Shown here one piece after another: positions 60,040 to 64,000 of a DNA stretch of 64,000 nt; within the stretch, counting starts at the first letter, position 1, and each line of letters starts with the position of its first letter. The position numbers were made by a program, and so were the translations under genes. Origin of the DNA: UBA1479 sp963976055 (lineage in GTDB: Bacteria > Pseudomonadota > Alphaproteobacteria > Rhodospirillales > Casp-alpha2); the NCBI GenBank assembly GCA_963976055.1, contig CAXBJB010000006.1, positions 186,001-250,000 on the forward strand, given 5' to 3'. The notes under the pieces were generated by a model. It had not been told where the DNA came from and made no database searches. It saw nothing but the letters and a program-made list of their open reading frames with translations.

Positions 60040-60462
60040 ATGGCTCTTGAGCGTACGCTCTCCATCATTAAACCCGATGCCACCCGCCGCAACCTGACCG
60101 GCAAGATCAACGCCCGGTTCGAGGAAGCGGGTCTGCGCATCGTCGCCCAGCGCCGCGTGCGCCTGACCCAGGAACAGGCGGAAGGCTTCTATGACGTGCA
60201 CCGCGAACGGGCGTTCTTCAACGACCTTGTCGCCTTTATGACCTCGGGCCCCGTCGTGGTTCAGGTTCTCGAAGGAGATAACGCCGTTGCCCGCAACCGC
60301 GAGATCATGGGTGCGACCAACCCGGCCAACGCCGACGCGGGCACCATCCGCAAGGACTTCGCCGAAAGCATCGAGGCGAACTCGGTTCACGGTTCGGACT
60401 CGGCGGAGAACGCGGCCAAGGAAATCCGCTACTTCTTCGCGGAACTGGAAATCGTCGGCTAA
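60040..60462 (+). CDS. ndk: Nucleoside diphosphate kinase
   Basis: Ndk equilibrates nucleoside di- and triphosphates through a phosphohistidine. The 140-aa protein has ERTLSIIKPDATRRNLTGKI at the N-terminus and the active-site His117 in SIEANSVHGSDSAENA. Length and motifs are normal. It converges on purN with a 4-bp overlap, and its terminator lies inside purN. Confidence 0.97.
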   Translation: MALERTLSIIKPDATRRNLTGKINARFEEAGLRIVAQRRVRLTQEQAEGFYDVHRERAFFNDLVAFMTSGPVVVQVLEGDNAVARNREIMGATNPANADAGTIRKDFAESIEANSVHGSDSAENAAKEIRYFFAELEIVG

Positions 60463-61112
60463 CCCTTCGGGTTCAGTAAAGCGCTTTCTTGAGCGACCGC
60501 GCCGGTAATCACGGCGCGGTCGTTTTCGTCTATGGCGACCCGGCCCTCGGCGATCAGGCGCACGGCCAGCGGATAGATGTCGTGTTCGCGTTCCAGCACC
60601 CGGGCGGCCAGGCTGTCCGGCGTGTCGTCGGGATGCACGGGCACCACGGCCTGCACGATGATCGGCCCCGTATCCATTTCCTTGCGCACGTAATGCACGG
60701 TGCAGCCGGCGAACCGCGCCCCCCGCGCCAACACCCGTTCCTGCACGTCCAGGCCCTTGAAAGCCGGCAGCAGCGACGGATGGATATTGATCATCTTGTC
60801 GCGCCAATGGTCGACGAATTCGTCGGACAGCAGGCGCATGAACCCGGCAAGGCAAACCAACTCCGTTCCCGCCGCTTCCATGGCGGCCGTCATCTCAGCA
60901 TCGAAGGCCGCGCGGTCGGCGAATTCCTTATGGTCGATGACGCGGGTCGGGATGCCGGCTTTGGCGGCGCGCTCCAACCCCAGTGCCCCCGGCCGGTTGG
61001 ACAGCACCAGAATGATCTCGGCGGGGAAGGCGGGGGCGGCGGTCGCGTCGATCAGGGCCTGCAGGTTAGATCCCCGCCCGGAAATTATGACGGCGAGTTT
61101 CAGGCGGCTCAT
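60459..61112 (-). CDS. purN: Phosphoribosylglycinamide formyltransferase 1
   Basis: PurN transfers formyl from 10-formyl-tetrahydrofolate to GAR in purine synthesis. The 217-aa protein has the substrate motif ISGRGSNLQALIDA, the INIHPSLLPAFKGLD signature with the catalytic Asn and His, and the HYVRKEMDTGPIIVQ loop with the catalytic Asp. Its ATG overlaps the purM stop by 4 bp. Confidence 0.96.
   Translation of the reverse strand: MSRLKLAVIISGRGSNLQALIDATAAPAFPAEIILVLSNRPGALGLERAAKAGIPTRVIDHKEFADRAAFDAEMTAAMEAAGTELVCLAGFMRLLSDEFVDHWRDKMINIHPSLLPAFKGLDVQERVLARGARFAGCTVHYVRKEMDTGPIIVQAVVPVHPDDTPDSLAARVLEREHDIYPLAVRLIAEGRVAIDENDRAVITGAVAQESALLNPKG
60494..60526 (+). terminator. Rho-independent terminator of ndk inside the purN coding region
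   Basis: CGACCGCGCC and GGCGCGGTCG form a perfect 10-bp stem with a 9-nt loop, followed on the plus strand by TTTTC. It starts 32 bp past the ndk stop and lies within the last 25 codons of the convergent purN gene, so these codons serve two purposes. Confidence 0.8.
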
Positions 61113-62206
61113 GCCGGGCCCCAGGCCTCGTCAAGATTGGCCACACGGACATCTTCCGGCCCGCTGGCCTTGACGACCCGGCCGATGTTGAACACATCCT
61201 CGCCCGCAGTCCGGAACAGGTCTTCCAGGCGCTGCGCCTGATCGGCGTCGACGATCACCACCATGCCGACGCCGCAGTTGAAGGTGCGCAGCATTTCGTG
61301 GGGCGTGATGCCGCCCGCCGTCCGCAGCCAGGAAAACACGGGCGGCAGGGGCCATGCGGCGGCGTCCAGATCGACGCCCAGGCCGTCCGGGAGGACGCGG
61401 GGGATGTTTTCCAGCAACCCGCCGCCGGTGATGTGGGCAAATGCCTTCACGCCGCCGTGGGACGGGCCGGAGCGGATCGCTTCCAGGCACGACTTCACGT
61501 AGATTCGCGTCGGCGTCAAAAGAGATTCCGCGAGGGTGACCCCGTCCTGGAACGGGGCCGGGCCGGCGAAATTTGCGCCCGCCCGCTCGGCCACCTTGCG
61601 GACCAGAGAGAAACCATTGGAATGTACGCCCGAGGACGCCAAGGCCAGCACCACGTCGCTTTCGGCGACATCCTTGCCCGTCAGTTCCTGGCCGCGTTCG
61701 ACAGCCCCCACGGCGAAGCCCGCCAGGTCGTAGTCGCCGGCCGCGTACATGCCGGGCATTTCCGCCGTTTCGCCGCCGATTAGGGCACAGCCGGCCTGCC
61801 GGCAGCCATCAGCGACGCCGGACACGATCACCGCCGCGGCCTCTGGTGCCAGCTTGCCGGTCGCGAAATAATCCAGGAAAAACAGGGGCTCCGCCCCCTG
61901 GACGACGAGATCGTTGACACACATGGCGACAAGGTCGATGCCGACGCCGGCGTGGCTGTCCGCATCGATGGCGATCTTCAGCTTGGTGCCGACGCCGTCC
62001 GTGGCGGCGACCAGCACCGGGTCCTGATAGCCGGCGGCGCGCGGGTCGAAGAAGCCGCCGAATCCGCCGAGCCCGCCCATGACGCCCGGGCGGTTCGTGG
62101 ATTTGGCCATCGGGCCGATGGCGGTGACCAGCGCATTGCCGGCATCGATATCGACGCCCGCGTCGCGGTAGCTGAGGCCCGCGCCGTGTTTTTCCGTGTC
62201 GCTAAT
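61109..62206 (-). CDS. purM: Phosphoribosylformylglycinamidine cyclo-ligase with apparent ATT start
   Basis: PurM closes the imidazole ring to make AIR. The conserved N-terminal segment GLSYRDAGVDIDAGNALV lies upstream of the first ATG (62110), so that ATG cannot be the true start. Upstream in frame there is a TAG stop near 62230 and no NTG codon between it and the conserved segment. An ATT at 62206 follows GGAGGAAGGG with 5-nt spacing. It would give ISDTEKHGAGLSYRD, read with initiator Met. The rest is normal (365 aa): DGVGTKLKIA, CVNDLVVQGAEPLFFLDY and GGETAEMPGMY. A sequencing error (ATG to ATT) is possible. Confidence 0.88.
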   Translation of the reverse strand: MSDTEKHGAGLSYRDAGVDIDAGNALVTAIGPMAKSTNRPGVMGGLGGFGGFFDPRAAGYQDPVLVAATDGVGTKLKIAIDADSHAGVGIDLVAMCVNDLVVQGAEPLFFLDYFATGKLAPEAAAVIVSGVADGCRQAGCALIGGETAEMPGMYAAGDYDLAGFAVGAVERGQELTGKDVAESDVVLALASSGVHSNGFSLVRKVAERAGANFAGPAPFQDGVTLAESLLTPTRIYVKSCLEAIRSGPSHGGVKAFAHITGGGLLENIPRVLPDGLGVDLDAAAWPLPPVFSWLRTAGGITPHEMLRTFNCGVGMVVIVDADQAQRLEDLFRTAGEDVFNIGRVVKASGPEDVRVANLDEAWGPA

Positions 62207-62343
62207 CCCTTCCTCCCTCGGTCGGGTGTGCTAGATTGTGCGCCGACCGGGACCGGCCCAAAACGCGGGTGGGTCCGACGGCGTCGATGGAGGCGAAGAT
62301 ACTTAATCCCCGGCGGTTTGCAACGCACGATTGGTGCTTTGGC

Positions 62344-63459
62344 ATGGGTACTTGGGCGACCCTGGTCCCCGCATTGTGCCTGCTGCTGGTCCTGGCGGCG
62401 CCGCATTCGGCGCGGGCCCAGATCGCCAATCCTTACGAGGTCAAGGGTGTGGCCGTCGATGTGACGGCCGAGACCGCCTCCGCCGCCCGGGCGCAGGCGC
62501 TGCGCGAAGGGCAGCAGCGCGCCATGACGATCCTGTTGGAACGCATGACCCTGAAGTCCGATTACCCGCGTCTGCCAGCCCTGTCGCCCGAGGAAATCAC
62601 CGAATACATGCAGGATTTTTCCGTGGCCGAGGAAAAAACGTCTGCTGTCAGATATCTGGCCAAGCTGAACTACCGCTTCCGGCCGGGCGAGGTGCGCGAG
62701 CTGTTGCGCGCGTTCAACATTCCCTTCGCGGAAACGCCGTCCAAGCCGGTGCTGGTCCTGCCGGTGCTGCGCCGCGCCGGGGCGCTGCTGTTGTGGGACG
62801 ATCCCAACCCCTGGCGCGCCGCCTGGCAGCAACGCTCCAGCCAGCTCAGCCTCGTGCCGACGGTCCTGCCGCTCGGCGATCTCGCCGACGTCGCGGCGAT
62901 CGGCGTCGATCAGGTGGTGTCCGGCGATCAGCAGCGCCTGCAGGCCATGGCCAAGCGCTACGATGCGGGCAGTGTCGCCGTCGCCTTCGCCTCGATCCGC
63001 CACGATCCGGCGCGCTCGCTCTGGGTGCTCGACGTGACGTTGACCCGCTACAATCTGACCATCGATCCGCAGACCACCGTGGTGACCTACGTGTCCGAAT
63101 TCGGCGAGACGGCGGATTCCCTGCTGACCCGCGCGGCCAAATTAGTCACCTCTCTGATCGAAGATAACTGGAAGCGCGACAACCTGCTGTCGTCGTCCCA
63201 TCAGGAAGCCATCGCCGTACGCATTCCCATCACGGATTTGCGCGACTGGCTGGACATGAAAACCCGTGTCCATTCCGTCGCCGTCGTGCGCGAAACGGAA
63301 CTGGTTCAACTGTCGCGGGCCGAGGCGCAGGTCATCCTGCATTACATCGGCGACATCGGACAGCTGATCATCGCCCTGGAACAGGCGGACCTTGCGTTGC
63401 GCGGCGAGGGCGACCAATGGACGCTCGAGAAACTGCGCGGCGGGAAGAAGGCCGGATGA
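62344..63459 (+). CDS. DUF2066 domain exported protein
   Basis: This 371-aa precursor has a signal peptide (TLVPALCLLLVLAAPHSARA, then QIANP). The DUF2066 domain fills residues about 25-200 (YEVKGVAVDVTAETASAARA, then ALREGQQRAMTILLERMT). Its function is unknown. In alphaproteobacteria it commonly sits between purM and an AI-2E-type permease, as here. The ATG at 62344 gives the signal peptide; ATG at 62287 is an alternative. It overlaps the next gene by 4 bp. Confidence 0.78.
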   Translation: MGTWATLVPALCLLLVLAAPHSARAQIANPYEVKGVAVDVTAETASAARAQALREGQQRAMTILLERMTLKSDYPRLPALSPEEITEYMQDFSVAEEKTSAVRYLAKLNYRFRPGEVRELLRAFNIPFAETPSKPVLVLPVLRRAGALLLWDDPNPWRAAWQQRSSQLSLVPTVLPLGDLADVAAIGVDQVVSGDQQRLQAMAKRYDAGSVAVAFASIRHDPARSLWVLDVTLTRYNLTIDPQTTVVTYVSEFGETADSLLTRAAKLVTSLIEDNWKRDNLLSSSHQEAIAVRIPITDLRDWLDMKTRVHSVAVVRETELVQLSRAEAQVILHYIGDIGQLIIALEQADLALRGEGDQWTLEKLRGGKKAG

Positions 63460-64000
63460 GCCGCGAGGCGCGCATGGCCTATTGGCTGATCGGCCTCATC
63501 GTCGCGGGGGTTCTGATCCACCTGCTGAGCGCTATCCTGCTGCCTTTCGTCGCGGGCATGGCGGTGGCCTATTTCCTCGACCCCGTCGCCGATCGCCTGG
63601 AAGCCAAGGGCCTGTCGCGGGCGTTGGCGACGACCGTTATCACCATCGCCTTCTTCGCCGGCGTGATCGGTGTCATCGCCGTGCTGCTGCCGCTGCTGCA
63701 GCATCAGGTGGTCGGCCTGGTCAAGCTGGCGCCCGAGGTGTTCGCCCATTTCCGCGCCTGGGTCGAGCCGTTCCTGGCCGATCTGCAACTTCACCTGCCG
63801 GCGACGGACAGCCAGGACCTGCGCGATGCCGCCGGCAAGTACGGATCGAAGGTGATCCAGTGGGCGACCAACCTGCTGGGCGAAATCTGGAGCGGCGGGC
63901 TCGCGTTCCTCAACGTCCTGTCCCTGGCCCTCATCACGCCCATCGTGTCGTTCTACCTGCTGCGCGAGTGGGATGAGATCGTCGCCTGGGTCGATTCCTA
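63456..64000 (+). CDS. AI-2E family transporter/PerM-like permease (3' end outside window)
   Basis: The first 181 codons are present. They hold three N-terminal hydrophobic stretches (YWLIGLIVAGVLIHLLSAIL, LPFVAGMAVAYFLDPVADRL and a VITIAFFAGVIGVIAVLLPL stretch), an amphipathic middle, and the start of the fourth helix near ALITPIVSFYLLREWDEIV. This is the PerM/YdiK/TqsA family layout. The ATG overlaps the DUF2066 stop by 4 bp. Confidence 0.85.
   Translation, partial: MSREARMAYWLIGLIVAGVLIHLLSAILLPFVAGMAVAYFLDPVADRLEAKGLSRALATTVITIAFFAGVIGVIAVLLPLLQHQVVGLVKLAPEVFAHFRAWVEPFLADLQLHLPATDSQDLRDAAGKYGSKVIQWATNLLGEIWSGGLAFLNVLSLALITPIVSFYLLREWDEIVAWVDS

Noticed and set aside
62107..62110. ATG at 62110 as the purM start
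   Set aside because: It would remove 32 residues including the conserved YRDAGVDIDAGNALV segment.

Overview
The window is a GC-rich (about 65%) chromosomal segment of a free-living, Gram-negative alphaproteobacterium, most like Rhodospirillales or relatives. Three blocks support this: rpsF-rpsR-DUF2232-rplI, lptF-lptG-lptD-surA-pdxA-rsmA, and purN-purM facing a DUF2066 gene and an AI-2E-type permease. These linkages are typical of that class. No rRNA, tRNA, insertion sequence, prophage or CRISPR array was seen. Genes are tightly packed, with many 4-bp ATGA overlaps. Composition shows no obvious island.

Layout. 1-4.2 kb: start of a cyclopropane fatty acid synthase gene (cut by the window edge), then the ribosomal protein operon rpsF-rpsR-DUF2232-rplI with a structured leader. 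4.4-8.9 kb: fabD-fabG-acpP-fabF-mltG (type II fatty acid synthesis plus septal peptidoglycan release). 9.0-10.6 kb: two SDR genes. 10.7-12.3 kb: yicC-gmk. 12.3-20.0 kb: the outer-membrane biogenesis operon. 20-28 kb: accessory metabolism (acyl-CoA dehydrogenase, D-aminoacylase, a cytochrome c'-like protein, a D-threonine-aldolase-like enzyme, ChrA). 28-35 kb: yaaA, an ArsC-like protein, transporters, a rhodanese-ChrB protein and an AraC regulator with a divergent MFS gene. 35-37.4 kb: exonuclease, tsaC and cysQ in overlapping order. 37.4-40.2 kb: the poorly understood AmmeMemoRadiSam set, with an AmmeMemoRadiSam B-A fusion facing its radical SAM partner. 40.2-43.8 kb: class II aldolase, pepA, a DUF2059-like protein and holC. 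43.9-53.7 kb: an organic-acid module (cyclase, CaiB CoA-transferase, HpcH lyase, GMC oxidoreductase, DctPQM TRAP transporter, IclR regulator). 53.8-58.4 kb: a membrane protein and an ABC-F/BtuF-like/MFS operon. 58.5-64 kb: a candidate small RNA, oxyR, ndk, purN-purM, DUF2066 and a permease.

The most notable observation is in the 500-bp gap between the ABC-F gene and oxyR. Read on the minus strand, it holds two adjacent stem-loops, each with a CCUCCU-type anti-Shine-Dalgarno loop, the second followed by a U-tract. This is the architecture of the alphaproteobacterial 'cuckoo' small RNAs. Other points worth checking are an apparent ATT start codon for purM, an ndk terminator embedded in the purN coding sequence, a TTGTATACAA-type operator on the -10 of the aldolase promoter, an SDR that has lost its catalytic Ser and Lys, and a signal-peptide-less BtuF-like protein translationally coupled to an ABC-F ATPase.
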